NCBI GenBank assembly: GCA_964058845.1
Contig: CAXKVR010000148.1
Coordinates: forward strand, 1-64,000
Length of the DNA: 64,000 nt
Direction: 5' to 3'
DNA from: Carex sylvatica
Taxonomy: Eukaryota; Streptophyta; Magnoliopsida; Poales; Cyperaceae
Numbering within the stretch: the first letter of the stretch is position 1; every line of letters begins with the position of its first letter. The notes beneath the pieces were generated by a model, which was given only the letters and a program-made list of their open reading frames with translations, had not been told where the DNA came from and did not search any database. Positions 47,106-58,445 of this stretch are shown in pieces. The position numbers and the translations under genes were made by a program.

Positions 47106-49992
47106 AAGAGTCCTTTCCCATTCAAAAGGAGGATCATTCAATCTCACATCAACGAACACACCATCATTCCCTCTCTTTACACATACACTTAGCGATAAAT
47201 TCTGGAGTAAGGAAAGCTTTCAAGCGAGGAGAAGAAGGATTTTCGGAGCAAGATTCGGCAAGATAGAGGGCTTTGATTTGTCAAAGGGTGTAATCATTTT
47301 CTTTCATTTGATTTCTTCTTACTTTGCCAATTTTTGTAATGGATCTCTCCAAGAGTGAGTAGTTCTCTCTCTAGGGGTTTAGGTCATCATGCATGAACTT
47401 GTTTAATTATATTTATTCGGTTATATTGTTTTTATTATGATTGTTTGATTTAATGGTAATTTCTGTGAATTATTCTTTATGATTTCATATACTTGAAATT
47501 ACAAGTACCATGTTAGGTTTAATGAATTAAAGTAGCTAGAAATCGTGCTATGTCCTGTTTTTTCGCTTTAATCATTAAACTCCAGCATAGGTCAAGTAAT
47601 CCACCCTGTATCAATCAAATCATAAAGGTATAGGATATCTTATTAACACTAGGATATAAACCGGATCTCCAGAAATTAGAGTTAGGGTTTGGTGAGGTAG
47701 GTATTTCTGAAGTCAAACCCCTAATTTGGACACCTAGATTGATTAAGTATTGATATGTATTTTGTGTGAACGTGATTGTTAAATATCCCTTTAGGATGGT
47801 GACAGCCCTAAAATTCGAGGAAAATTAACCCAACCCACCAAAATACTTATATCAATAATTAATTGAAATAGGCTAACATATTAGGTTAGAAACCTCATTT
47901 AAATCAAACATGAATATAAACAAACCGAATAGATAGAATTAGCAAGGGATTGTGGACCAAAGACCCCTAGATTTTCTCAACTTGAAAGCAAACCAATATT
48001 TCCTTCTTTCTTTCATTTCATTGATTGTTTACTATTCCTTATTTTTCGGGTATTGAACCCAACCTTTAGGATTACTTAAACAAAACCCCCCTTTTTATTC
48101 TACTTTATTGCACTTTACTTTATTATTATTTACTGAAACTAATTATTTAGGGTTTAAAACTAAGAATTTCCCATACTCTCTGTGGATCGATACCTGAAAT
48201 ACTACTTTGATATAATTGTGCACTTGCAATTTGACTCAAAAGCGTTTAAGGTTTAAAAGGTACATCTTATTGTACTGAAACTTTTTAGCGTACCATTCAC
48301 GCGCATCACTCCGGCTCAATTGTGTCAGTTTTTAATTTTTATTATTGTTTTAAAAATTAATTAATGGTGTTTGTATATTATTTTACAGTCTTGAGGACAT
48401 CTCGCTCAAGTTACATAATCATCCGGCCGATCAACTACCACGGTATTAACTTTATCTAATTTTCTCATTATTATACTTTTAAAGCACTTTTTTTGTATTT
48501 TTTATTGGAAAATGTTTTTCCATCTAATTGTTACCTTTGTTTTTATTTTTTGGGTCTTTTCTAATCTCAAGTGATGTGATTGCAAAAGAGGTAATTTTTT
48601 TTTATTGTTGTGTTTTACATTAATTGCATTATTTTTGTTAATCGAAGAAATAACTCAATTAGTCACTTGTATGTTTGTTAATTAAATTTTTTGGATTTAA
48701 ATTTCTTGTTATAATATGTAATGTATTATATCTAGATTCATAAAATGTTGGTTCTGAAAAAAACAATTAGGATCGGTGATTTCCGATCCTAATTCTTTTT
48801 TTTTAATATTGGTTCTGCAAAAGAAAAAAAAAGAAAAAAAAAGAATTAGGTTCGGTTGTTTCAAAAAATTGATCCTAATAGTATTATTATGATCGGATTT
48901 TTGAAACAACTGATCCTAATTTTTTTTTTTTTGCAGAGCCAATATTAAAAAAAATTAGAATCGGTTGTCTCAAAAATCAAACCTAATTAGTACTATTAGG
49001 ATCGGTTATTTGAAACAACCGATCCTAATTTCTTTTTCTCTTTTTTTGAGAGGAATCTCGAATTAGGATCGGTTATTTTCTTTTTTTGAGAGGAATCTCG
49101 AATTAGGATCGGTTGTTTCAAATAACCGATCCTAATTAGTACTATTAGGATCGGTTATTTGAAACAACCGATCCTAATTCAAACTTTTAGGATCGATTCT
49201 TTAACCGATCCAGATTAGTGTAGTATTAGTATCGCCTTGATCAGGATCGCTTAAATTCCGATCCTAATGTGTGTAAATAACCGATCATAATTCCAGTTTT
49301 TCCACTAGTGATTCTCCCTCTAAAGTTTGAAATTACATATTTCCCCCTCTAAACTTCAAATACTCACAAATTTACCCATTTTATTATCTTTTATATTAAA
49401 ACTCATTCTAAATTTATAAAATATCCATTTTACCTTTTATTAAAAGCATATAAAATCCATCAAACTCAAATTTGAATCTAAACAGTTCCTCTACCATCCA
49501 AACTACTTTTAGATATGCGCGCAGAAGATTAACACGAATTTTGATGCGAACACATACACATACTGAAGCGACGTTCACAGATCTTAATGCGATATGTGCG
49601 GATCATGATTGCTTTAAGATTCGTACACGCTAGATCAACACAAATATTGAAGCACTACACACAGATCTTAATGCGATCCATGCAGATCGAATCGTAGAGG
49701 AACATTTTAGATTTAAGTTTGAGTTTGATGGTCTTTATATGCTTTTAATAAGGATAAAATATATATATTAGAATTTTAGAATGAGTTATGATATAAAAGA
49801 CAATAAAATTGATAAGTTTGTGAGTTTTTGAAGTATAGAGTGGTAAATACGTAATTTCAAACTTTAGAAGAAGAAATATGTAATTTTGAAGTTTTTGAGG
49901 GGTATACGTGAAATTCCCCCAATCATTTATTTCGATTTATTTTATTTTATTTAGTGTTAGTTCTATAATGTATACAAGTGGTGCACCTAAAG

Positions 49993-50859
49993 TAGGGGTG
50001 GCAACGAATCGAACCGAATCGAATTTATTCTAGGTTTGAGTTTGGTTTGAATAAGATTCGAACTGAATTTGGTTTGATTCATTTCGAATCAAATCCATTT
50101 TGAATCGAATTAATTGCGAACTACACATTTTTCGAATCGAACCTGAATCGAATCACGAAATAAATTATTTTTTAGCAGCCCTAGTTATACCGGTAGTTTA
50201 TACATTAATTTTCTCTTGCGGGACAAAATTCACATGGCTTTCTTTTACCGGTATGAAATGAGTGTTTTTAAGTTGAAAAATTATTCATGAAAAAATACAT
50301 CACAACAAATAATCGTAAAAAGAGGATTAAGTACAAGAACTGAAATATGCAGTAAAATAAGTAATCGTACCTCAAGTGCTCACTCGATCAAACTCTCGAT
50401 CGGACCTTCTAATGAAGTGAGAATCTGAAAGGTAGAGAAGGCGGAGGAGAGACGGCCGAAGAGAGAGGAGAGACAGACATCTAGACCGAAGAGACAGCTA
50501 GTCGCCAAGAGCATCGGCTAGGTTTTAGAGCGAGAGGGAGAGTGAGTTTGGGAGAGGCGGAGAGAGAACTAGATTATTGAGATTTGAGAGAGATGGAGCA
50601 TCGTCTAAGTTAAATTACGACTCTCTATCTTGAATTTTAATTTCATTAGGTAAATGAACGGCCGATGTTATTATGAGATTCGAACCATAAAAGTTCGCGA
50701 ATCCATTTCGATCGAACCAGGCTAGATTTGAGTTTGGTTTAAATTAATTTTGAACCGAATTTAATTTGATTTGTTTCAATTTGAATCCATTTTGAATCGA
50801 ATTAAACTTAAATCAAACCCGAATTGAATCGCGAACTACAAATTTTTTTACCAGCCCTA
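49993..50859. mobile_element. hAT-like nonautonomous element with perfect 8-bp target duplication
   Basis: The ends are TAGGGGTGG and CCAGCCCTA. The exact 8-mer ACCTAAAG flanks both sides (49985-49992 and 50860-50867). The outer arms are built of 'gaatcgaac' and 'ttcgaatc' motifs in inverted arrangement. The centre (about 50370-50620) is a non-palindromic purine-rich segment that may be captured DNA. No transposase is seen. Confidence 0.88.
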
Positions 50860-50867
50860 ACCTAAAG

Positions 50868-52187
50868 GCGAGATGATAATTTATAAAACCCTGGCCACAT
50901 GTGCAATCTTATCTGATATTCTCTCTTCATTAAGTCAAGACCTTTCAATTCAATATGCGATATATTTTTATAATTTTTAAATTATAGAAAGTTATTGTCT
51001 TATTGTCTGGTATTCTCTCTTCATTAAGTCGAGACCTTTCAATTCAATTTGCGATATATTTTTATAATTTTTAAAATATAGAAACTTATTGTTTTTATTT
51101 TAACAATATATATATATAGATCTAGCCGTTTTGCTACAAACTCATCACGTGTATTGTCCGTCGCAAAATCAATCGAAATCTGATATAATTTGCCTATTAA
51201 TGAATTACACATTTTGCCACCAAGATTCAATTTTTGTAGCTGGCACATTAATTAACATGCATGTGTTACACGATGCATTTATGCTCACATAAAGTAAATA
51301 ATACACGTAAGGTGGAAATAGAAAATTTTGATGAAGGTGGCTGAAAATTAAAATATATAATGTGGTGAGTGAGATTTGAATTCAAGATCTCTCATCTACA
51401 AGACAAAACTCTAATCATATACTACACGTAAATATTTAATTAATTATTATTGAGAGGACTGAACTATATATAATGTTCTGAAAAAAATAAAATTAAATTA
51501 AATTTTAATATATATAACTAAAATTTTAAAATCATAAAGGTGGCTTAGCCGCCTTTCTAATACACTAAGATTCACCCCTGAATACACGTCAAATAAAAAA
51601 AAAAACCAAAAGGAATCTACGTACACAACTTACAATGACCCCTTAATTACAAAGTTAAACAAGTCAAACAAGTTCATTTTCTTGATTAGTAGCACGGAAT
51701 TGGATTTTATTCATAGGCTTTGAACAAAATTTCATTAATTAAAAGCCGGGCCTAACCATCTGATATGCGTTAAGATTCCTACAAATCTATAATGTCTGTG
51801 CAATTTTAGCACGGATAGGACAGTTTATTACCATTGTATTTACAAGGATTCTGTGCAAATTAAATTGTATTTTGTATTTTTTTTTATCATCTTTGACTAC
51901 ATTATATTTAGAAAGATTATGTGCATTAATTAGTTTCCAGAGCAATTTAATTTATCAAGTTTTAAATATGTTTGTACGAACCTTAATGTAGATCAGACAG
52001 TTAGATTCGGCTTTGAATGAGATTTTGTTCATAAGTCCTTTAGACAAAACCCAATTGCTAGTAGCAATTATTATTTCCCTAATTAACGCATTGATTTGGG
52101 CTTTAATTAAATAGTACTAAGTTGATACTCCATATAGATGTATTATATATAATGCATCTCCTAATTCTGCCCAGCCGATGCAACGAA
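50868..52187. other. Intergenic DNA upstream of the P450
   Basis: It contains an imperfect direct repeat of about 100 bases ('attctctcttcattaagtc' at about 50919 and 51012) and a TE-like scrap at 51290-51580 ('gagatttgaattcaagatct' and 'aagattcacccctga'). The promoter of the P450 should lie in the last few hundred bases, but I see no firm core element. Confidence 0.4.
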
Positions 52188-53879
52188 ATGACTTTCATTT
52201 ACCTCTTGCTCTCTATCTTATTGCTTCTGTTCATCAAAGCCAAATTCATCATTGCAAAACACCGTCATAGACTTCCCCCTGGCCCATGGACCCTCCCCAT
52301 TATAGGAAGCCTCCACCATTTTATTCGCTCTGACGTCCCTCATCGTGCACTCAGAAACCTGTCAAAGCGGTACGGCCCCGTCATGTTTCTTCAAATAGGC
52401 GAATGGCCGACCATCATAATTTCATCCAGAAAGAAAGCCCATATGATCATCAAAACCCATGAGGCAACATTCTGCAATCGCCCTGATATTCGCACCCCGA
52501 AAATTTTCACCTATGGGGGACAGGATGTGGTGTTATCGCCATACAGTGAATACTGGAGAGGCATCCGAAGGATCCTAACTTCAGAGTTTCTAAGCCCGAG
52601 GCGGGTCCAATCCTTCAGGTCTATACGTGAAGAGGAGGTATTGGACCTGATTCAAGTAATTTTATCATTGTCAACCTGTAGACAAACCATTAATCTTATT
52701 GAAATGATGTCTGTAATGGCAAATAAAGTGTCAGTAAGAGCTGTTACAGGAAGAAAGTGCAACGAGGAAAAACATGTTTTGATGGTGAACAACTTGCAAT
52801 TATCTTCTGAACTAGCAGCAGGGTTCGGTATGACAGACTTGTTCCCATCATCCTGTGTCATGAAGCTGATAAGTGGGCAAGTGCGCAAGGCTGAGAAGTG
52901 TCATCAGTCTATTGATCAATTACTAGACAGCATGATACAAGAACATCGAGCAACTGTGGTTGATGGAGACGCTGAGGATTTTATTAGTGTTCTTCTAAGA
53001 CTCCACAATGAACATTCGGAGAACTCAATTAGCATTGAAACTGTCAAAGCCATTCTCTTTGTAAGCCTTTTCAGCATAATTATTTCTTTCAATATTGTCA
53101 TCCATCTCTTTCTGCTAATTTCTAATCAAATATTTTTTTTCCTTATTTATAGAATGCTGTAGGGGGAGGAACCGATACAACAAGTGTACTTTTGGGGTGG
53201 GTCATGAGTGAATTAGTGAGAAATCCAAGAGTGATGAAGAAGGCTCAGGATGAGGTGAGACGACTTCAAGGCCGTGAAATCATAACTGAATTTGACCTCG
53301 CTGAACTCGACTTCTTACATCTTGTTATCAAAGAGACAATGAGATTACATCCGGTCATTCCACTAATCCCACGGGTGTGTCAAGAGACTTTTAATATCTT
53401 CGGCCATGAAATTTCCAAGGGGACCACTGTGGTTCTAAATGTGTGGGCTATTGGTATATTTCTTCTTGAAATGAATAATACTATCTAAACATTAATTATA
53501 ATATATGTCAAATTAAAAAAGTTATTATAATAGACTGCTCATTAATTGATTATATTTGTGAATTGACAGGAAGGGACTCAAAGTACTGGATGCAGAGGAG
53601 TTCAAGCCAGAACGGTTTTCTTGGGCAAACAGTGAGAGTGCAGATTCCAAAGAAATGGATTTTGAGTTCTTTCCATTCGGTGGTGGACGTAGGATTTGTC
53701 CCGGTAAATTATTCAGTTTGGTGATTGTTGAGCTGACAGTGGCAAACCTTCTGTATCATTTCAATTGGGAGCTTCCTTTTGGGTTGAAGCCTGATGAACT
53801 GGACATGACCGAGAGTTTTGGTATGACTGTAAGAAGGAAATCTCCTCTTTTGTTGCGTGCTGTGCCTCATATGCAGTAG
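52188..53879 (+). pseudogene. Cytochrome P450, CYP71-like, frameshifted in last exon
   Basis: Haem monooxygenase of the plant ER. Exons: 52188-53060, 53153-53453, 53570-53879. The chosen ATG puts a membrane anchor (residues 2-22) directly before the hinge RLPPGPW (28-34); in-frame ATG 52152 is an alternative. Seen: the I-helix oxygen motif GGGTDTT (295-301), the ExxR motif ETMR (352-355), a KPERF motif, and the haem loop FFPFGGGRRICPG. The first two exons join cleanly. Exon 3 begins in frame with GRDSKYW (family motif split by intron 2) but then must jump one frame to reach DAEEFKPERF: four bases (or one) are missing at about 53589. The result is either a pseudogene or a sequence error; an acceptor after 'ctcaaag' at 53583 would restore the frame at the cost of GRDSKYW. 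The exact subfamily is not known. Confidence 0.8.
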
Positions 53880-54387
53880 TGGTAGGGTTCAATTATATCT
53901 TATCGATCTAAATGAGCTATAGTAAACTGAACAAGTTTGAAATTCCTGAACTGTATCTTAAAGTTATGCTATTTCTCTTAGATGTTTTGCTTTGTTTTTT
54001 TTTTGTTTTTTTGTTTTGGAGAGAAAGATGAAGGTTAGCATTTCAAAATCCAATGTCCTCCTACACGAAGGGTTCTATATATTGATCTATTGAACTAAAT
54101 ATTTATTACTAAAATTTGTTTCTGCTGACTTTGAGGCCACTTAAATAAAAAATGAATCTTATTTAGTTGTTATTTGACTTTGAGGCCACTTAAGTGAATA
54201 TATATATTTTATGTTATTACTGAAATATTTTCAAAGCCAAGTTTTATCATCAAAGATATAAGGGGCTTATTGCAAGCTTACTGATTATTAAATACGAATA
54301 AAAACTAGTGATTCGTTTTTATAAAATAACTTGCATGAAACGGACACATGTAGCTACCTTAACAACTCACTTTTCTCACCTAACATT

Positions 54388-55306
54388 CAGGGGCGGACCC
54401 ACTGTAGTGAAGGGAGGTCAGCTGCCTCCCTCTAGATTTTCAAAAATAGTGTTAAAAATCGGATTTTTTTGATCTTTGCTCCTCCTTGGAATTGAAATTT
54501 CCCTCCCTGTCTAACAGAGCCCAGTTTATAGTCCAATATGGAGTTCTTTTGAGTTTTGGCGGAGCCCAAGCCCAACGCTTCACAGACAGTTTTGGCGGAG
54601 CAAAACGCGGAGCCCAAATCAAAGCTGTGAAATCTCTCTCGCTCTCTGAATCATGATTAGCAGGGCCCAAATCACCGTTGCCCTCTCTCTCGCGATGGCG
54701 CCTCTCTGACTCGCGATGGTGGCGCTTCTCTGAATCGCGATGGTGACTCGCGAGATTGTCAGACGATCGATCTCTCTCTCTCTCGCTCTCTAACTCTAAC
54801 TCGCGATGGGCATGGCCGATGGTCTCTCTCTCGCTCTCTGACTCCCTTTTGGCTGAGCCGCTGAGGGGCCAAGGTGTGACCTGACCTCTCTCTCTAACTC
54901 AAAGCTGTGAAAAGACAAATTTAACCTGGCCTCTCTTTCTCTAGCATCTCACGGTAAATTGAATTCAACCATAATTTATTGAATTGGAATAAATTGTCTT
55001 GAACTCTAATTTATTCATGAAATTACGATAAATTGACTTGTACTCTAATTTATTTGAATTCATTGAATTATGATAAATTGGCTTGAACTAAAATTTACTT
55101 GAATTAAGGTTTAGGGTTTAATTGATCATGGTAATTGTAATTAGAATTGGAACCCTAATTTACTTGATTTATTTTCTTCAAATCGGAGCGATATCGAATC
55201 TCACGGCAAATTGTACCCGATAAGTTAATAGGGTGAATTGTACCTGACAAATGGGTTTGAATCCGATTTCTGCCTCTCTCTGACATAAATTATGTGTCCG
55301 CACCTG
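54388..55306. mobile_element. hAT-like nonautonomous element, 919 bp
   Basis: The ends CAGGGGCGGACCCA and TGTGTCCGCACCTG are inverted repeats (12 of 14). Flanking 8-mers CTAACATT (54380-54387) and CTAACACT (55307-55314) match at 7 of 8. The inside has repeated 'ctctctctcgcgatgg' and 'ctctgactcgcgatgg' segments and no transposase. Confidence 0.78.
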
Positions 55307-55901
55307 CTAACACTATTTATTAATATTCAATGAATTATTTTCTCTCCAAGCTTTTATAAAATATTACAATTAGTTGACGGGAACCGCTTTTTTTGGGAGG
55401 GAGTCCACTGACCGCCGACGGGCATTGAAAATAACGGAGATACAAAAATTAGGAAAATAGAGGAGAAAGAGAAGAGTAAAAACGGAAGAAAGAAGAGAAA
55501 ATGAGAAAATAGGAGTTGATAGCTTTACGTGGCCGGAGATGAGGAAGACGACGGAGAAAGAAACTTGCTGGCTTGCACGATCATGGCTTGCATTCTGGTG
55601 GATGATTTTGAGCGACTCAATCTGAACAACGGATTCGATTTCAAGCCATGTGTCGTCCATAACAGGTGCGAATTTTCGAGTTATTCCTTAATCATTCTAA
55701 CCAATTTTATTGTTGCTGTGTGTTTGTGGGTTTTATTGTTTGCTTGGTATTATTGTTTGTGTGATGACTGTGCTTGTGGGTAGCTTGCTTATCATTGTCG
55801 AATCGTTTGATTGATTTCTAGTTGAGTGTAGATAAATTATATGGTTATGGTTCAAATTTGCATGGCATAAATATGTGACATAACGTAAGAAGCAATAACT
55901 A

Positions 55902-56007
55902 TATCTCTCTCGCTCTGAATAGCAATTAGCGGAGCTCAAATCACCGTTGCCCTCTCTCTCGCGATGGCGTCTCTCTGACTCGCGATGGTGGTGCTTCTCT
56001 GAATCGG
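55902..56007. repeat. Fragment of the element at 54388-55306
   Basis: 'caaatcaccgttgccctctc' and 'gcgatggtggtgcttctctg' repeat the stretch 54632-54735 with few changes. No element ends are visible, so this is a partial copy or a local duplication. Confidence 0.75.
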
Positions 56008-56334
56008 ATGTATAAGGGATTGAGACAAATATATATTTTTATTCTTGCGCAAATAGTTTAATTATAAGATATATACTCTGATTGGGTTCTGTTTTGCCAT
56101 ATGATCTTGAAATTTGAAGTATCAATATTGTCTTTTCATATCTGGACTCTGTGGTTTTACTTAGTTTGATCTAAGAATAACTCGATTGGAATTGAATACC
56201 GCATTGGAAGATTTTCAATCTCTCACCATTCCACTTTGTGGGTTCCAGATACAAAATGCAAGATAAGGAAATATGATGTCGAACTTGAAGACTGCGGGAC
56301 TTGCCACAGATAAAAGTAAGTTATGTCATTGGTA

Positions 56335-56337
<3 letters not shown>

Positions 56338-56405
<68 letters not shown>
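56338..56405. repeat. Compound (TA)n(TG)n microsatellite
   Basis: About 14 TA units pass directly into about 19 TG units. It is probably length-variable. Confidence 0.95.
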
Positions 56406-56406
<1 letters not shown>

Positions 56407-56473
56407 TTTAGTAAGATGATAGCTAGAAATCGCCTTGCGTTGATAAGCGCGGCGGGTTGTCAACCTTATTGTT

Positions 56474-57023
56474 GGGGTGTGACACGGGTAACGAAACGAT
56501 AGTAGATGAATAACGAATAATACTACTCTAATAATTAATTTTATTATATTTTACAAATAGAACATTAAAACTCATTTATTTCTCACATTTGTAATGATAT
56601 TACTAATAAAAAATAAAAATAAAAATAAATATGCAATCAATTTCAACTAAATTGTATTTTTTATAAAAAGAGAATTCAAAAATAAAATATATCTTCTGAT
56701 AAATTTAATTAAAAAACAAGACATACAAATAAAAATAATATGTTTCATATTTTTCTTACAACAAAAACATTACACTAAATAACAAATGTATTCACTAATT
56801 ATTGCTCATCATTATCATATTATTATATTTTATATAATTACCCTATAGGGTAATGTGTACGAAATAGCTTTTACCCATACCCTTATCCGTTTAGCTTAGA
56901 AAAAAAAAATCTTACCCATACCATACCTAATAAACTAACAAAAAAAAAACCTTATCCATACTCACTTTATCAAATACAGTACGGGTCAGATAAATGGCTA
57001 AAAGGGTATCACTGACACCCCTA
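56474..57023. mobile_element. Possible degenerate hAT-like element
   Basis: The left 'ttggggtgtgacacgggta' and right 'gggtatcactgacacccctaa' look like eroded inverted ends. No convincing 8-bp duplication is found and the interior is AT-rich and non-coding. Confidence 0.3.
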
Positions 57024-57117
57024 ATTAACTTGTAAGCTTCGCTCCGACATGCAATATATATGCTCTAAATTCATTTCAAATCAATTTCAGCGACAAATGT
57101 GGGAGTAAATTAATATT

Positions 57118-57280
57118 CACAACAACAAGGTAGACACTTTTCGTGAGAGAAAAAGTGCATTTATGACGATATTTCGTCGCGAAAAGTACCGTCACTAATA
57201 GAAAAAATACGTTTATGACGGTATCCCGTTCCGAAAAGTCACTTTTTACCCTCGTAAAAAGTACCTACCTTGTTGTTGTG
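57118..57280. mobile_element. 163-bp MITE with perfect 16-bp ends
   Basis: CACAACAACAAGGTAG at the left mirrors CTACCTTGTTGTTGTG at the right exactly, and the arms continue imperfectly. The interior repeats 'tatgacg' with 'cgcgaaaag'/'ccgaaaag' and contains 'tcactttttaccctcg', a 16-mer also present at 43581-43596. CACTA-like affinity is possible but unproven. Confidence 0.78.
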
Positions 57281-58004
57281 ATCGTGCTCGGTACTGGGGG
57301 TGCACAAAAAGCTCACGACTCGAAATTCAGTTCAAAATCAATTCAGATTCAACTCGCTAGTAACTCGAGTTGAAACTGACTCGAGTCAAAACTGGTTTGA
57401 GTTTACTGACTCAGTTGATTTATGAGTTGAATCCAAGCTACCTCTAACTCGGTTTGACTCACACCAAACCCTAATCCATATATTCCTAATTTTTGCATCC
57501 CCAAATCTTATACTTGTTTCCTACAATCTACTGTATTGCCGTTTGAAACTAAAAAAAAATCATTGTTTTTCAAACAACTAAACATTATATGTTTGCTAAT
57601 TTTTAATTATATACTATTTTGATATTTTCGTAATTTTTAATTATGTATTGGTCATTGTCTCATTATGTACTGTCTTTAATTGTGTATTATTTTGATAAAC
57701 TATGTAATATTTCTTTTGTTAAAATTAAATTAGATTGTCTCACTATGTACTACATTATTTTTTTGAGGAAACAAGAGGGGTCTAGCCCCCCTTTATATTA
57801 ACCATATTCGGTTACAGTGTGTAGGTTCTCAGAAAGAGAGCCTGGTGATGTGTGTTGAAGAGAAGAAATTATAGAAAAAGAAAATAAAAATAAGCCTAAA
57901 TGGTGCTACGTGTCCAGAGTTGTGGTTAAAATAGAGAAAAGTAAATCTATCTAATATGCCCCTGCTGCTATTTTCATAGCTTTATTTTTGGCCTAAGTGC
58001 TCAG

Positions 58005-58445
58005 TCATCCATAATCTATGTTGCTACGACCCTGTCGTCTTCCTTCTAATCTTCGCGCTTCTACTACTTCATCTACCAGTTGCTGCGTTGTTTTCAGTGT
58101 ATCTCTAAAGATCCTGTTGCATCTTTCTTTTCAAATGAAGAAAATTGCCGTTATTAGAGCCTCTCTTGCTCTACTACAGACCTCCTTATCCACCATCGAT
58201 TCCATATTTGTTTTATTGCTGTGTTGCAATTCTATCAATTGGAGTGAGATCCCTACTCCATTGATAACCGCCTTGGATTGGATGCAATCATTGAAGAGGT
58301 GCTTGACATCCTCATCAGCTGCTCTACACATATAACACATTCCTGCTATATTGAAACCTCTATTTTTCAGATTTGCTGCTGTTAAGATCTTATCATTATA
58401 CAGCAGCCATGTAAAAGTTTTGCATTTTGGAGAAATTCTCAGTTT
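58005..58445 (-). pseudogene. Cut-off C-terminal zf-RVT part of LINE ORF2
   Basis: In the same frame as ORF2, after its stop, come KCKTFTWLLYNDKI, CYMCRAADEDVKHLFNDC (a C-x2-C-x-H-x-C zinc-binding pattern usual in plant LINE zf-RVT domains), and REALITAIFFI followed by a second TGA where the family has Trp, then KERCNRIFRD and a final stop at 58005. Both internal stops fit TGG to TGA changes. Confidence 0.8.

Larger units (their letters stand above)
46480..48308. mobile_element. Solo LTR, 1829 bp, CTCCG target duplication
   Basis: It begins TGATAAGCATAAATTA and ends ACGCGCATCA, so it has TG...CA ends. An exact 5-bp duplication CTCCG flanks it (46475-46479 and 48309-48313). No gag-pol, primer site or second LTR is present, so it is a solo LTR. 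The length and a GC-dyad-rich upstream part suggest a Ty3/gypsy (Tat/Athila-like) origin; this class call is inference. Confidence 0.88.
45565..49310. mobile_element. Nonautonomous CACTA transposon, 3.75 kb, ATT target duplication
   Basis: The left end TACTAGTGGAAAAAC (CACTA with C changed to T) mirrors the right end GTTTTTCCACTAGTG. A 3-bp ATT duplication flanks it (45562-45564 and 49311-49313). Both subterminal regions are packed with the repeat 'taggatcggtt' and its mirror 'aaccgatccta', more than twenty copies, the typical CACTA transposase-binding arrangement. The unique core left after removing the solo LTR is short, with a CT-rich leader-like segment and a possible exon (48390-48442), and has no transposase. 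Confidence 0.88.
45520..49919. mobile_element. Foldback element, about 650 bp, split by a CACTA insertion
   Basis: The left end GGGGAATTTCACGTATACCC mirrors the right end GGGTATACGTGAAATTCCCC. After removing the CACTA (45565-49310), the remainder is one long palindrome: for example 'caaactcaaatttgaatcta' near 49475 faces 'tagatttaagtttgagtttg' near 49713. The loop (about 49500-49690) contains two imperfect copies of 'cacagatcttaatgcgat'. No target duplication was found. Confidence 0.75.

Noticed and set aside
55529..55670. Short ORF with a splice donor (possible small gene, later exon near 56250)
   Set aside because: Lacks a convincing ATG at the start, has no recognisable domain, and stops soon after the presumed second exon.
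57297..57480. Possible hAT left end 'tgggggtgcacaaaaagctc'
   Set aside because: No right end or duplication detected before the LINE tail.
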